A DNA stretch of 64,000 nt. It comes from Holophagaceae bacterium (GTDB taxonomy: Bacteria; Acidobacteriota; Holophagae; Holophagales; Holophagaceae). The notes below the pieces were generated by a model. It made no database searches, was not told the origin of the DNA, and saw only the letters and a list, made by a program, of their open reading frames with translations. The stretch is from the NCBI GenBank assembly GCA_016722505.1, contig JADKJH010000003.1:186001-250000 (forward strand), read 5' to 3'. Each line of letters opens with the position of its first letter. Positions within the stretch are counted from its first letter, which is position 1. Both the position numbers and the translations under genes were made by a program. Below are positions 63,910 to 64,000 of the stretch, piece by piece.

Positions 63910-64000
63910 ATGAGTCCTAAGCTCAAGATCCTCTGCATCGAAGATAACCCCGTGAATTGGCGGCTGGTGCAGCGGCTACTGGGCCAGGCGGGGTATGACA
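63910..64000 (+). CDS. Response regulator, partial (cut by window end)
   Basis: The first 30 codons are present: MSPKLKILCIEDNPVNWRLV and then QRLLGQAGYD. The IEDNPVN acidic-pocket motif marks a receiver domain. It follows the sensor kinase by 100 bases with the hairpin element between them, and is probably its partner. The output domain, if any, lies beyond the window. Confidence 0.85.
   Translation, partial: MSPKLKILCIEDNPVNWRLVQRLLGQAGYD

Overview
This looks like a 64 kb chromosomal segment of a GC-rich Gram-negative bacterium. LPS genes (kdsB, an LptC/LptA-like protein, lptB), futalosine-route menaquinone synthesis (mqnC), a Bacillus-type single-anchor sdhCAB, a membrane pyrophosphatase, PAS/GAF-rich histidine kinases and Ser/Thr kinases joined to TPR proteins fit Acidobacteriota best, probably Holophagae (Geothrix/Holophaga-like). 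That assignment rests on recognising protein families; no search was run. I see no rRNA, tRNA, CRISPR array, prophage or transposase gene, so most of the window is core genome.

Layout. 91-5873: a small secreted Cys protein, a frameshifted saccharopine dehydrogenase-like gene, an S23/four-helix-bundle gene bracketed by inverted low-complexity repeats, two paralogous APC permeases and a VOC protein. 6082-16400: a tightly overlapping four-gene signalling operon (PhnD-like lipoprotein, membrane histidine kinase, Rcp1-type regulator, 2243-residue hybrid kinase ending REC-Hpt). 16508-20906 (minus): mdh-sdhCAB. 21254-28313: hppA, ptrB, a small membrane-anchored protein, prfC. 28371-33093 (minus): a secreted protein, tldE, an in-frame coaE-tldD fusion, a second secreted protein. 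33190-41864: accA-recJ-lptCA-lptB-rpoN-hpf, a zinc-ribbon miniprotein, mqnC. 41868-50936: a split Ser/Thr kinase-TPR receptor, 5'-nucleotidase, cysteine desulfurase, secreted phosphodiesterase, RlmI-like methyltransferase, DUF421 protein, radical SAM protein. 51164-60459: dnaX on plus, then on minus a kinase-tamB-moaD cluster, trxB and kdsB. 60581-64000: fabH, rsmD, a sensor kinase and the start of its response regulator.

How it fits together. MqnC supplies menaquinone, the likely acceptor for the SdhCAB complex that follows mdh; HppA adds PPi-driven ion pumping. LptC/A, LptB, KdsB and TamB concern outer-membrane building. RpoN and Hpf sit together as in many bacteria. The strongest regulatory novelty candidate is the PhnD-HK-RR-giant HK operon, which has a near-perfect 28-bp palindrome upstream and no DNA-binding output of its own.

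Two further patterns run through the window. First, intergenic spaces carry repeat families: CAACTCTTCAACT-type runs, GTCTTCGTGG-type runs, and a hairpin family with conserved ends and differing but still complementary arms (48005-48127, 63796-63850). Second, at least four genes (saccharopine dehydrogenase-like, mdh, mqnC, kinase-TPR) are each interrupted by what looks like one single-base indel near a short base run. This points to sequence errors more than to gene decay.
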